Shown here piece by piece: positions 22,378 to 31,161 of a stretch of 64,000 nt of DNA (its first letter is position 1; each line of letters opens with the position of its first letter). The notes beneath the pieces were generated by a model that did no database searches, was not told the DNA's origin, and worked only from the letters and a program-made list of their open reading frames with translations. Source of the stretch: Polynucleobacter necessarius. GTDB lineage: Bacteria; Pseudomonadota; Gammaproteobacteria; Burkholderiales; Burkholderiaceae. The translations under genes and the position numbers were made by a program. The stretch covers positions 1,488,001-1,552,000 of the forward strand of contig LT606947.1 of assembly GCA_900095165.1 (NCBI GenBank). Direction: 5' to 3'.

Positions 22378-23797
22378 ATGTCGATTAATACTGATATTGA
22401 AGTCGTTGATGAGATTTTCCAAGAGGGCAAAGTAGTTGATGGATTTGTTTTAGGAACAGAAGTTCATCGTGGTGGCATGGCTAACTTGTATTCTGCGACC
22501 AAAGAAGGGATTGATGTTCCCATTCTTCTCAAGATTCCTAGGGTAGGCAGGGATCAGCCCGTTGAAAGCCTTATTGGTTTTGAGACCGAACTTACCATTC
22601 TGTGCTCACTCAAGAGCCCCTATGCTCCCAAGTATCTTGGCTCTGGAAACATGGCCACGCGCCCCTACATTGCAATGGAACGCGTGGCAGGTCGGCCGCT
22701 TGAAGACTTCATCAAAGAAGGTAAGGTTTTTACAATTGATGAAGTAATAAAGATTGGGGCTGACTTAGCGCAAGCAGTGCAATCCCTTCATTCGCAAGAC
22801 GCTATTCATTTGAATATTAAGCCTGAAAATATTTTGATTGACGATAAAGGAAAGCTCACCTTAATTGACTTTGGCCTATCGCATCATGCGCGCTTTCCAG
22901 ACTTGCTCGCAGAAGAAATGCGCAAGGGAATTGGCTCTGCGCCATACATCTCGCCAGAGCAAGTTACCGGCATTCGCTCAGACTATCGCAGCGATATTTT
23001 TTCTATGGGCGTCATTATGTATGAGTTGCTAACGGGCGAATTACCCTTTGGCAACCCACAGTCGATGAGCGGATTGCGAAAAAGAATGTGGGCACAAGCG
23101 TTTCCTCCGCGAGCGATTCGCAAAGAAATCCCACGCTGGTTACAGGAAATTGTTTTGCGATGCCTAGAACCGCGTGCAGCAGATCGCTATCAAAGCGCCA
23201 TACGCCTCCGTCAAGTCTTGCGTGACCATGAAAGCGTCACCCTTACGGAGCGCGCTGACCGTGTTGATCCTCTGAGCTTTTGGGAAAATCTCAAACGCAT
23301 GCTCCGCGCAGCTGGTTACGAACCCTCCCCAAGCCCGCGCCCTAGCATTGGAAATTATGATGCGCCGTTAATGATTGCAGCGATTGATACACGCCAATCA
23401 GATGAAGACTTACGTGAGTGTATGCAAACAACGGCGAAGAATTTATTACATGCCTATCCCGAAAGTCGCCTCGTGTGTCTCAGCATTATTGCAAGCACTC
23501 CAACCTTTGAAGGCAATCAAGAGAGTGAAACTGCCAGTGGGTATTGTGCGAGGCCATCTTGTGCAGCTCATGGAATGAGCTAAACCCTTGAAGCTGCCGC
23601 CTGAACGGATTTCGTATCACGTGCTAGAGGCGCTTGACCCAGCAAGTCGTATTGTGGAATTTGCCAAAGACAACGATGCCTCCTTAATCTTGATTGGGGC
23701 ATCACACAAGCTGCCAAACAAAGTAACACCATGGCGAACCTCCATGACAAAGATTGTTGAAGAGGCCCCTTGCAGCGTTCATATTGTCAGAACCTAG
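22378..23797 (+). pseudogene. Ser/Thr protein kinase with C-terminal universal-stress domain, broken
   Basis: An Hanks-type kinase domain fills residues 20-290: Lys52 of the ATP site, the DFG Asp164 and the A-P-E-like S-P-E are present. The catalytic loop reads H-L-N-I-K-P-E-N, so the catalytic Asp146 is Asn (AAT). A Usp-like domain follows. One extra base near 23541 shifts the frame, and in the restored frame a TGA at 23576-23578 stands where Trp is expected (M-E-[W]-A-K-P-L). The remainder runs to 23797, ending C-S-V-H-I-V-R-T. Three independent lesions make true decay likely. Confidence 0.88.
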
Positions 23798-23824
23798 TCT
23801 GTACTTGGGCAATTGCCCGATAAT

Positions 23825-24568
23825 ATGGTCATGGAAGAAAAAATACGTGTATCCAAGCTACTCTCTGAATTGGCTCTGTGCTCTCGTCGTGAGGCTGACT
23901 CTTATATTGAGCAGGGCCTGGTAACCGTTGATGGTGAAGTGGTGAATGAGCTGGGCTCACGGGCTTTTCGTCATCAGAAAATTGAGTTGCAATCCGGCGC
24001 AAAGGCGCAACAGGCCTCTCGAATTACAGTCATTCTGAATAAACCCGTGGGCTTTATCTCTCATTACGATGATGAGCAAGAGTACCAACCGGCTGCCTCA
24101 CTGATCACCCCAGACAATTACTTTCCCAGTCCGCTGGATAAGGGCCGCAACCCACGCTTTAATACCCGGGGCCTAGCGCCTGCCGGTCGCCTTGATATCG
24201 ACTCCACTGGCATGCTGGTCTTGACCCAAGATGGTCGTATTGCCAAACTCCTTATCGGCGAAAACAGTCCGATCGAGAAAGAGTATTTGGTTCGAGTTGA
24301 AGGCGCCCTCTCTTTTGAAGATCTAGATCGCCTAAAACATGGCTTGGAACTCGATGGTGTTGTTTTAAAGCCGGCTCAAGTCAGCTGGCAGAACGAAGAC
24401 CAGCTTCGTTTTGTACTAAGAGAAGGTCGCAAGCGTCAAATTCGTCGCATGTGCGAAATGGTTGGCCTGAGAGTTCTCGGCCTTAAACGTGTTCGCATGG
24501 GTAGAATTTCTTTAGGCGCCCTACCTCCTGGAAAATGGCGTTTTGTAAGGCCAGAAGAGCAATTCTAA
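23825..24568 (+). CDS. rluF: 23S rRNA pseudouridine synthase, RluF/RsuA family
   Basis: A pseudouridine synthase of the RsuA/RluB/RluE/RluF group. The N-terminal S4 domain (K-L-L-S-E-L-A-L-C-S-R-R-E-A-D) binds RNA. The catalytic Asp lies in G-R-L-D-I-D-S-T-G, and the C-terminus has G-R-K-R-Q-I-R-R-M-C. Overall shape and the long linker before the catalytic motif best fit RluF (E. coli U2604), but assignment to RluB cannot be excluded by eye. ATG 23825 or 23831 can serve as start. Confidence 0.87.
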   Translation: MVMEEKIRVSKLLSELALCSRREADSYIEQGLVTVDGEVVNELGSRAFRHQKIELQSGAKAQQASRITVILNKPVGFISHYDDEQEYQPAASLITPDNYFPSPLDKGRNPRFNTRGLAPAGRLDIDSTGMLVLTQDGRIAKLLIGENSPIEKEYLVRVEGALSFEDLDRLKHGLELDGVVLKPAQVSWQNEDQLRFVLREGRKRQIRRMCEMVGLRVLGLKRVRMGRISLGALPPGKWRFVRPEEQF

Positions 24569-24613
24569 GAGGCTCCGCACGCTTATAATTCTGCCAATTA
24601 GATTAAGCGCAGA

Positions 24614-26248
24614 ATTACCATCGATACCACCACCTCCAGCACTTCCGGCGCAGAAGTTTTAAGACGTCGTAGCTTTGCCATCATCTCTCACCCAGATGCT
24701 GGAAAGACAACGCTTACCGAAAAACTCTTGTTATACGCGGGAGCTATTCAGATTGCTGGTAGCGTCAAGGCCCGCAAGGCTAGTCGTCACGCAACCTCAG
24801 ACTGGATGGAGATTGAAAAGCAACGCGGCATTTCTGTTGCGAGCTCAGTTATGCAAATGGAATACCGCGATTGCATTATTAATCTTCTCGATACCCCGGG
24901 GCACCAAGATTTTTCTGAAGACACCTATCGCGTATTGACTGCTGTTGACTCTGCGCTCATGGTAATTGATGCTGCAAATGGTGTTGAGTCACAGACCCTG
25001 CGCTTACTTGAAGTCTGTTGTGCACGCAACACACCAATCGTGACCTTCATTAATAAAATGGATCGCGAAGTAAAACCGCCCATGGAGCTCATGGATGAGA
25101 TTGAAACCGCGCTAGGCATCGAGGTAGTTCCTTTTACTTGGCCTGTAGGGATGGGCAAATCATTTGCCGGCGTGATTGATATCGCCAACTCTCAAATGCG
25201 TATGTTCAAGGCAGGCGAAGATCGCGTGACCGAAGATTCACATGCGATTGTTGATATCAATGATCCTGCGCTGAAAGAGCGCCTAGGCACTGATCTTGAA
25301 AATGCACTTGCAGAAGTCGATCTCATAAAAAATGCGATGCCTGCGTTTGACCGAGAAGCCTTTTTAGCCGGTCGTCAATCGCCGGTATTCTTTGGTTCAG
25401 CCATTAATAATTTTGGCGTACGCGAGATTCTGAATACTTTAGTAGAGCTCGCACCATCCCCAGGTTCACGCAAAGCTTTGCAGCGTGAAGTTAGTCCTGC
25501 CGAAAATAAATTCTCTGCGATGGTGTTTAAGATTCAAGCAAACATGGATCCAGCACATCGAGATCGCGTTGCCTTCTTACGCATATGTTCTGGGCATTTC
25601 CAGCGCGGCATGAAGTTAAAGATTTGTCGAAATGGAAAAGAAGTGCGCACCAATAATGCCCTGTCATTCTTGTCGCAACGTCGCGACATTTTGGACGAAG
25701 CCTTTCCTGGTGACATTATTGGACTACCAAACCACGGCCTACTAAGACTGGGTGACACATTCACCGAAGGCGAGCAGTTGCAATTCACAGGCCTGCCATT
25801 TTTTGCCCCAGAAATTTTCCGCATGGTCGAGTCGACCGACCCGTTGCGCTCGAAACAATTGCGTACAGGCCTAATGCAACTTGGCGAAGAGGGCGCAATT
25901 CAAGTATTTCGTCCCATGACTGGTGGCACCATGTTGCTTGGTGCGTTTGGACAACTGCAGTTCGAAGTAGTAAGCCATCGCCTACAAACCGAGTATGGCG
26001 CGGAAGTGCGTTTACTACCTGCTCGCTATAACTTGGCTCGGTGGGTAAGTTCAGAAGATCCTGTTGCACTTAAGAAATTCATACAAGAAAATATTCACCG
26101 CATGGCAGAGGATGTTGTGGGTGCATCCGTATTTCTTGCTAGTCACAAATCTGAACTAGATGTTGCTCAACAGTGCTGGGAATCGATTCAATTCCACGCA
26201 CTCAGAGAACATGCAGGCCTCATTTATCAATCGGACCTCGCCGGATAA
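24614..26248 (+). CDS. prfC: peptide chain release factor 3, no canonical start codon
   Basis: RF3, the GTPase that recycles RF1/RF2 from the ribosome. The coding frame opens right after a TAG at 24599-24601 and carries the full N-terminus: R-R-S-F-A-I-I-S-H-P-D-A-G-K-T-T-L (P-loop), then D-T-P-G-H-Q-D-F and N-K-M-D. There is no ATG, GTG or TTG in this frame before the TTG at 24728, which would delete the P-loop. Candidate starts are ATT (24602, 24614) or ATC (24620), or the start codon was lost. A TATAAT hexamer at 24584-24589 suggests a very short leader. The rest is intact. Confidence 0.82.
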   Translation: MTIDTTTSSTSGAEVLRRRSFAIISHPDAGKTTLTEKLLLYAGAIQIAGSVKARKASRHATSDWMEIEKQRGISVASSVMQMEYRDCIINLLDTPGHQDFSEDTYRVLTAVDSALMVIDAANGVESQTLRLLEVCCARNTPIVTFINKMDREVKPPMELMDEIETALGIEVVPFTWPVGMGKSFAGVIDIANSQMRMFKAGEDRVTEDSHAIVDINDPALKERLGTDLENALAEVDLIKNAMPAFDREAFLAGRQSPVFFGSAINNFGVREILNTLVELAPSPGSRKALQREVSPAENKFSAMVFKIQANMDPAHRDRVAFLRICSGHFQRGMKLKICRNGKEVRTNNALSFLSQRRDILDEAFPGDIIGLPNHGLLRLGDTFTEGEQLQFTGLPFFAPEIFRMVESTDPLRSKQLRTGLMQLGEEGAIQVFRPMTGGTMLLGAFGQLQFEVVSHRLQTEYGAEVRLLPARYNLARWVSSEDPVALKKFIQENIHRMAEDVVGASVFLASHKSELDVAQQCWESIQFHALREHAGLIYQSDLAG

Positions 26249-26250
26249 AT

Positions 26251-26499
26251 CTAGCGTGGATTTAATTGCGGCCAATTGCAATCGAACACTGCAACTAACT
26301 GAGTATCGCCCTTCCTAAAAGATGCTGTCTTGCCATATTGCGCGCAATACGCATTGGCCTTAGGTATTAGCGATGCAATGGATTCACCATCACTATTTAA
26401 AAAGGTGACGTGATTCGCATCTGATGCGTCGGTATAAACCGCCGCACAGGCAATCAAGCAGCCCACACTTAACAGCAAAACCAATTTGCGACACGTCAT
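26251..26499 (-). CDS. small predicted lipoprotein of unknown function
   Basis: The chosen start (M-T-C-R-K) gives a type II signal peptide with lipobox L-I-A-C, so the mature protein of about 65 residues would be a lipoprotein. Two further Cys lie in the mature part (Y-C-A-Q-Y and D-C-N-W), possibly a disulfide. It converges with prfC, ending 3 bases from its stop. The frame is open upstream to 26538, overlapping the DUF2798 gene by 4 bases. I do not recognise a family. Confidence 0.6.
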   Translation of the reverse strand: MTCRKLVLLLSVGCLIACAAVYTDASDANHVTFLNSDGESIASLIPKANAYCAQYGKTASFRKGDTQLVAVFDCNWPQLNPR

Positions 26500-26534
26500 T
26501 TGAAGCCACCTATTCAATAAACACATATACCCGC

Positions 26535-26762
26535 TCATAGCTCAAGCTTCTTAACTAAGCCTGCAGTGAGCTTACTAGCAAATGGGCGATAGATCAGAAT
26601 ATAAATTATCGCAACGGGATAGGCAACCGACCAAACCTCCAACCAAACCCTTAAGAAATCTGGAGCAAGGCCTACTCGCATCAAAGTCGTGGCCAATGTA
26701 ATGCTCAAAGACATAAGCCCACCCATGATGGCGGCAAAAATAATATTAGGGATATTGATCAT
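26535..26762 (-). CDS. DUF2798 family membrane protein
   Basis: A 75-residue protein with two predicted membrane helices (about 5-27 and 43-62), matching the short DUF2798 pattern of two helices joined by a loop with W-L-x-x-W-x-x-A-Y-P. Function is unknown. Its ATG overlaps the TGA of an upstream remnant (ATGA), so the pair were once translationally coupled. Confidence 0.7.
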   Translation of the reverse strand: MINIPNIIFAAIMGGLMSLSITLATTLMRVGLAPDFLRVWLEVWSVAYPVAIIYILIYRPFASKLTAGLVKKLEL

Positions 26763-26930
26763 GATCTAAACAAAAAGTAAAGGGCGCCAATTAAACAAAA
26801 TCCAGCCAACATGTAATTCAGCTTAAAGGGTTCATCCATATAAAAAAATAGCAAATGTCATAAAAATATTGGGTAGCGGCAATAGACCAACAAATCCATA
26901 AGGGCTATTGAAAATAGAGGCATTCAGCAT
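26759..26930 (-). pseudogene. remnant of a small membrane protein (DUF486-like C-terminus)
   Basis: From an ATG at 26930 the minus strand reads a hydrophobic peptide that stops after L-Y-G. With a one-base shift it continues Y-M-D-E-P-F-K-L-N-Y-M-L-A-G-F-C-L-I-G-A and ends with a TGA overlapping the DUF2798 start. The second part resembles the C-terminus of DUF486 transporters-like proteins. The 5' portion of such a gene is absent. The rest of the gap to 27041 shows no gene that I can support. Confidence 0.4.
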
Positions 26931-27041
26931 GCTGCAATCATAGTGCCTAGGCCCCTTTAACTGTTATTCAGATTTATGATCATTATTCCGTACCATCCAG
27001 CATCAACGCCAATCGCCAAGCCTGTAGCGGCCTAGATTCTG

Positions 27042-27067
27042 AGCCCCGAAATTACCGGGGCTTTTTA
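27042..27067. terminator. intrinsic terminator hairpin
   Basis: AGCCCCG and CGGGGCT form a 7-base stem around a 7-base loop, followed on the plus strand by five T. It lies 18 bases before the MOSC gene, with no intact plus-strand gene directly upstream, so it may be left over from a lost gene. Confidence 0.7.
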
Positions 27068-27084
27068 TGTAATATGCTCTCATC

Positions 27085-27592
27085 ATGAAAGCATCCCCTC
27101 AAATTCACTCTATCTACATTGCCTCGCAATCGGGCGAATCGATGACGCCACTGGCGACAGCCGACATTATTGCCGGCGCAGGAATTGCGGGTGATCGTTA
27201 CGCACTAGGCATAGGCGCATTCTCCAAAACCAAACTCAAAATCCGCCACATCTCTCTCATCACCCTAGAAGGCATAGAGGATGCTAATCGCCAATTAATT
27301 GCGAACCAGCAAATGCCCTTTGATGAAGGCGAGACTCGAAGAAATGTAATCATCAGTGGCATTACTGCGAATGAACTCAATAATCTGGTTGGCAAGATTT
27401 TTTATTTAGGAAAATATCGCTTTTAAAGGCACCGAGTTATGTGCGCCATGCCAACGACCGGCCAACTTACTAAAAAGACCAGACTTTATGAGTGCTTTTG
27501 AAGATAGGGGTGGCCTCAGGGCAGAGGCGCTAGAGTCTGGAACCTTTAGCAACGGAGACCGACTTACATACTCAATCAACACAGAAAAATGA
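27085..27592 (+). pseudogene. MOSC domain protein, frameshifted
   Basis: MOSC domains occur in molybdenum-cofactor sulfurases and in YiiM-like enzymes. The first frame (113 codons) has G-D-R-Y-A near residue 35 and R-H-I-S-L-I near 54. An extra T in the run 27421-27424 stops it. The next frame resumes K-G-T-E-L-C-A-P-C and G-G-L-R-A-E, the family's Cys-containing C-terminal part, and ends with a TGA overlapping the GNAT start (ATGA). Removing one T restores a complete protein of about 168 residues. Confidence 0.85.
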
Positions 27593-27993
27593 TTACCTAT
27601 AGCGAGCACGCCAACATTAGCCCAGAACAGGCAATTGACCTCTATACCCGGCCCACATTAGGGGAACGCCGCCCGATTAGTAACGTTGAAACGTTTGGGG
27701 CTATGCTTGCCCATGCTAACCCCACCATTTCTGCATGGGATGGTGAAGAACTGGTTGGAATCAGTCGAAGCCTGACAGACTTTGCTTATGTAGCTTATTT
27801 GGCCGACCTTGCTGTGGACGAACAATACCAGCGACAAGGCATAGGAAAACAGCTCATTGAAGAAACCAAGAAACGCCTAGGGGCCAGTTGCATGATCGTA
27901 TTGCTTGCAGCCCCAAAAGCAAACACCTATTACGAGCATCTTGGTTTTGAGCACAATCCTCGCGCTTGGACGATAAAAAATAATTCAATTTAA
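27589..27993 (+). CDS. GNAT family N-acetyltransferase
   Basis: A 134-residue acetyl-CoA-dependent acyltransferase. The acetyl-CoA motif A is D-E-Q-Y-Q-R-Q-G-I-G-K-Q-L near residues 79-92, preceded by a strand Y-L-A-D-L-A-V, with Y-Y-E-H-L-G-F near 117. Substrate is unknown. Its ATG overlaps the stop of the MOSC frame, which suggests a former operon; a histidine phosphatase starts 9 bases downstream. Confidence 0.88.
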   Translation: MITYSEHANISPEQAIDLYTRPTLGERRPISNVETFGAMLAHANPTISAWDGEELVGISRSLTDFAYVAYLADLAVDEQYQRQGIGKQLIEETKKRLGASCMIVLLAAPKANTYYEHLGFEHNPRAWTIKNNSI

Positions 27994-28002
27994 TATTGCA
28001 AC

Positions 28003-28650
28003 GTGACTAAAACAAAACTCTGCCTCATTCGCCATGGCGAAACCTCCTGGAATGCCGAAAAGCGCTTGCAAGGGCATACCGATATTCCGCTTAATGCCAC
28101 AGGCATGTTGCAGGCTTGCCAAATGGCACAAGCACTTAAAGACATCAAACTCACGTTTGATGTTCTGTACACCAGCGATCTCAAGAGAGCGGTTGATACA
28201 GCGAATGCTGTTATTGAATTATTTGGCGTAGATGCCGTAGCGGATAGCGAACTACGAGAACGGCATTTTGGTGTACTTCAAGGGCTTTCAATTAACGAGG
28301 CGCCATTGAAGCGTCCTGATATTTGGCAAGCCCACATTGCTCGTGACTTAGAGCATGATCTTGAGGGTGGCGAAAATATTCAGCAATTTGCATTGCGCGT
28401 ACAAAATGCGATGGATAAAATTCAAGCACGTCATACTGGCAAAACTATTTTGATCGTCAATCATGGCGGCACGCTCGATATGATGTATCGGATTGCTAGC
28501 AAGCAATCCCTCAGCGCCGAAAGAGTGACTTCAGTACCTAATGCATCGCTCAACTGGCTTACCCATACCCAAGGCAGTGGATGGACGGTGGGGCAATGGG
28601 CAGACACCAGACATCTTGAGGGCCCAGCCTTAGAAAACGTTGGCCTATAA
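28003..28650 (+). CDS. histidine phosphatase family protein (phosphoglycerate mutase-like)
   Basis: A 215-residue enzyme of the histidine phosphatase superfamily. The phospho-acceptor motif L-I-R-H-G-E-T is near residue 7, the second Arg/Glu block E-R-H-F-G near 89, and the late catalytic His in V-N-H-G-G-T near 150. The start is a GTG; no ATG precedes the motif. Candidates for its role are CobC-like or broad phosphatase; the family is annotated loosely as GpmB-like. Confidence 0.88.
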   Translation: MTKTKLCLIRHGETSWNAEKRLQGHTDIPLNATGMLQACQMAQALKDIKLTFDVLYTSDLKRAVDTANAVIELFGVDAVADSELRERHFGVLQGLSINEAPLKRPDIWQAHIARDLEHDLEGGENIQQFALRVQNAMDKIQARHTGKTILIVNHGGTLDMMYRIASKQSLSAERVTSVPNASLNWLTHTQGSGWTVGQWADTRHLEGPALENVGL

Positions 28651-28658
28651 ATAAAAAA

Positions 28659-28677
28659 TCACCCGCAGGTGACTTTT
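28659..28677. terminator. short bidirectional terminator
   Basis: TCACC and GGTGA pair around a CGCA loop with A-rich sequence on the left and CTTTT on the right. It separates the convergent histidine phosphatase gene and the small basic protein gene. Confidence 0.7.
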
Positions 28678-28695
28678 GACCTTTCAGAAAGAGAT

Positions 28696-28935
28696 TTACT
28701 TTCTGATGTGTGCGTGACGAGCAGCATCTTGTGACATGTCCTCACCTTTTGGCCTGCCTTCAAGGACCTCTTTTTCAGCAGCAATTTCTTTACGACGCTC
28801 TTTGCAAGAGCCAGCTATTTCTTGCAATGCTTTACGGGCTCTTACGGCAGAAGCTTTGATACCTTTGCCATGAAACTTTTCATTCTCTGATTGATACGTT
28901 TCAAATGCAGCAATTAACTTGTCATGGTGGGACAT
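28696..28935 (-). CDS. small charged helical protein, histone H1-like in style
   Basis: A 79-residue Lys/Glu/Arg-rich protein, mostly helical, with K-A-S-A-V-R-A-R-K-A-L-Q-E-I-A and C-K-E-R-R-K-E-I-A. This repeating helix pattern resembles small Hc1-like nucleoid proteins of betaproteobacteria, but the C-terminal third is acidic. A good Shine-Dalgarno (AAGGAAAAAT just before ATG) supports translation. Function not established. Confidence 0.65.
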   Translation of the reverse strand: MSHHDKLIAAFETYQSENEKFHGKGIKASAVRARKALQEIAGSCKERRKEIAAEKEVLEGRPKGEDMSQDAARHAHIRK

Positions 28936-29007
28936 ATTTTTCCTTATGAATTATTGAAATAATTGGCTTAAGGTGCGCTTTAACCCAACATATGAAATCA
29001 CTTCAAA

Positions 29008-29759
29008 TTATTGTGCCCAGCGATTAATAATTGCCTTTAGCTTTTCCGGGCCCAGCTCAGAAAGGTATAAATTAAAGTCATCGCGTAATTTTGAGCCTTT
29101 TTTGAAGGCAAACCCCAGATTATCAAACCCAACCACTTGGTAGCTACTGCTAACTGGGAGGTTTAAAGATCTTTGACAATTAACCAGCATGACGTTGTCC
29201 ACGAATACCAAATCCACATTACCGTTTTGCAGCGCAATGAGCGCTTCTGCAGGCGATGGATATAACTTTACTTGGTCTACCGAGTAATAACCTTTTGGCT
29301 GCAATACTGTTTTTACATAGTCATCAAATACGCTACCGGTTGGGTATGCGATAGCGTATTTTTTAATTGGGACAAATCGGTAATCTTGATATGTCGATTT
29401 TTTAAGCCAATTAATTGCCAAGTACTAGCGAAGTAAGGGTTAGAAAAATCCATCACCTCTTTACGCTTATCTGTTATAGGGATCCCAGAGAATGCAACAT
29501 CAGCTTGGCCACTAGTCACCGCACCCAACATGCCGAGCCAATCATATGCAGTCATTTTGAATGTACAGCCCCGTGACTTACAGTGGCCCTCAAATATCTC
29601 TAGATCTATGCCTGTATATTTTCCATCTTGCTCAAACAGCATGGGGGGTATCGCTGGAGATACGGCAACTTTAATTACATTAGACCGCTCCTCTTTGGAG
29701 TATGCCCAAAGAACAAATAGAGTTGCTAACAATGTAAAAATTAGGCGGGCTAGTCTCAT
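29008..29759 (-). pseudogene. amino-acid ABC transporter periplasmic binding protein, frameshifted
   Basis: A family 3 solute-binding protein split by one base. Frame 1, from ATG 29759, has a signal peptide, then G-I-D-L-E-I-F and F-S-N-P-Y-F, and goes wrong after L-S-Q-L-K. One A is missing from a run (29359-29364 on the plus strand, six instead of seven). The other frame continues K-Y-A-I-A-Y-P-T-G-S-V-F and ends normally at 29008. Restored, the protein is about 250 residues. No permease or ATPase gene is adjacent, so it would have been an orphan receptor. Confidence 0.85.
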
Positions 29760-29808
29760 GGTGTATTCAGAATTCAATTGGGTGGACGATCTTATCAAGA
29801 TTAATACA

Positions 29809-29835
29809 AAAAACCACCTGCAGGTGGTTTTTAAT
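29809..29835. terminator. perfect palindromic terminator downstream of panD
   Basis: AACCACCTGCAGGTGGTT is an 18-base perfect palindrome with A-run on one side and T-run on the other. It lies 89 bases beyond the panD stop and just upstream of the broken receptor gene, so it isolates the two minus-strand units. Confidence 0.88.
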
Positions 29836-29923
29836 TTTGCATCCTTATTTCCTTGCTACCCTATTCTGTAGTTACTTTTTGCTTGACACGTGACTCGCTT
29901 CCTAGTCGACCTCTAATTTGAAA

Positions 29924-30289
29924 TTAATTGATCTTCTTGATTTCTTTAATGGCATTGTCTTCACCCAATAAAACAATCTTCGGGATATGCTTTGCAACTT
30001 CATCATTGCTGACTTGTCCATAGGTACAGATAATGAGATGGTCGCCAACGTGTGCTTTACGTGCAGCAGCGCCATTCAGGGAAATAATTCCGGAACCACG
30101 CTTTGCCTTAATGATGTAGGTTGAGAAACGTTCACCATTGTTAATGTTGTAGAGTTCGATCTTTTCAAACTCGTGCATATCAGCAACATCGAGCAAATCC
30201 TCATCGATTCCACAAGAGCCTTCATAATGCAAATCCGCCTCTGTAACGGTTGCCCTGTGAATTTTTGCCAACAACATAATGCGATTCAT
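29924..30289 (-). CDS. panD: aspartate 1-decarboxylase
   Basis: Makes beta-alanine for pantothenate and coenzyme A. The proenzyme cleaves itself between Gly24 and Ser25 (Y-E-G-S-C) to form a pyruvoyl group; this site, K9 and the I-I-K-A-K-R-G-S-G-I segment are all intact. At 121 residues it is the usual length. It is a stand-alone gene with its own downstream terminator. Confidence 0.96.
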   Translation of the reverse strand: MNRIMLLAKIHRATVTEADLHYEGSCGIDEDLLDVADMHEFEKIELYNINNGERFSTYIIKAKRGSGIISLNGAAARKAHVGDHLIICTYGQVSNDEVAKHIPKIVLLGEDNAIKEIKKIN

Positions 30290-30385
30290 ACGATTTCCTC
30301 AAGAATTTAAAGCGTGCCTCTTTATGCATTTTTAACAGCTACCCGACTATTTTCTCAAATTTTTTTGAAGTCACGCCATCAAAAA

Positions 30386-30411
30386 ACCCCGCTTACACGG
30401 GGCTTTCTGTG
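30386..30411 (-). terminator. intrinsic terminator of the phasin gene
   Basis: On the minus strand AAGCCCCG and CGGGGTT pair around a short loop and are followed by six T. It lies 18 bases after the phasin stop codon. Confidence 0.88.
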
Positions 30412-30428
30412 TGGCTATTATCTACTAA

Positions 30429-30983
30429 TTACTTGGTACGGCTTTTTGCTGCCTTAGGAGTCTGTCCAAATTGACCTTGAGCATTCTTCATGGCTGTTTC
30501 AACGCTTTTCTCAAAGTTTGCAAAGGCGTCTTGAGTTGTAGAACGTACTTGGTCAAAGTTTTGCATTGCTGTATTGAATGCAGATGTAAAGGTACTTACA
30601 TATGCTTCTGAGCCGGCAGGTGCTTTTGAAGTCGCGGCAGCTACGAAACTCTTCAAGTCATCCTGGGATTGGTCAATAGCCGCCTCTACAGCGTCAACTA
30701 ATTCTTGGTTACCGCGACGCAGGACTGCAGCCACCTTTTTCTGGTATGCGGCAACTTCAGCTACAGCCGCTTGCACTTCTGGGCTTTGCAGAAGGTCTAG
30801 CGCTGCTTTGGCATCTTTGTCCTTTAACAGCTCAGCAGCCTTTGCTTGAGCATTTGCTACGGCTTGTTGAGCAGCCTGGTAATTGATTTCTGCCAATTCT
30901 TGAGCATTCTCAAGGGCTGTTTGACCCAATGCACGGGCGGCCTCTACGAATTTGGCTTGATTTTCTGCAAATTGATTTTTGAA
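30429..30983 (-). CDS. phasin family protein (PHA granule-associated)
   Basis: An all-helical protein of about 184 residues from the chosen start M-F-K-N-Q-F (an upstream ATG at 31025 gives 14 extra residues with no family character). Alanine- and glutamine-rich heptads run throughout, with the phasin-type N-terminus F-A-E-N-Q-A-K-F-V-E-A-A and a basic tail. Phasins coat polyhydroxyalkanoate granules. The 5' region contains an AT-rich stretch and an A-rich leader. Confidence 0.88.
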   Translation of the reverse strand, partial: FKNQFAENQAKFVEAARALGQTALENAQELAEINYQAAQQAVANAQAKAAELLKDKDAKAALDLLQSPEVQAAVAEVAAYQKKVAAVLRRGNQELVDAVEAAIDQSQDDLKSFVAAATSKAPAGSEAYVSTFTSAFNTAMQNFDQVRSTTQDAFANFEKSVETAMKNAQGQFGQTPKAAKSRTK

Positions 30984-31161
30984 CATGATATTTTTTAAGA
31001 GGTTATTTTTGTTGCACTGCACCATGTTAATAGCTTATTTTGGGCTTAGCAAGCAAATATTGCTGCAAAGCAACATATAATCTTGTCAATTCGGGTGATT
31101 TATTACAAATCCAGCATTAAACTTCACTTAAAATGGCCCCTCAACTCAGAAATTCTTAGTT

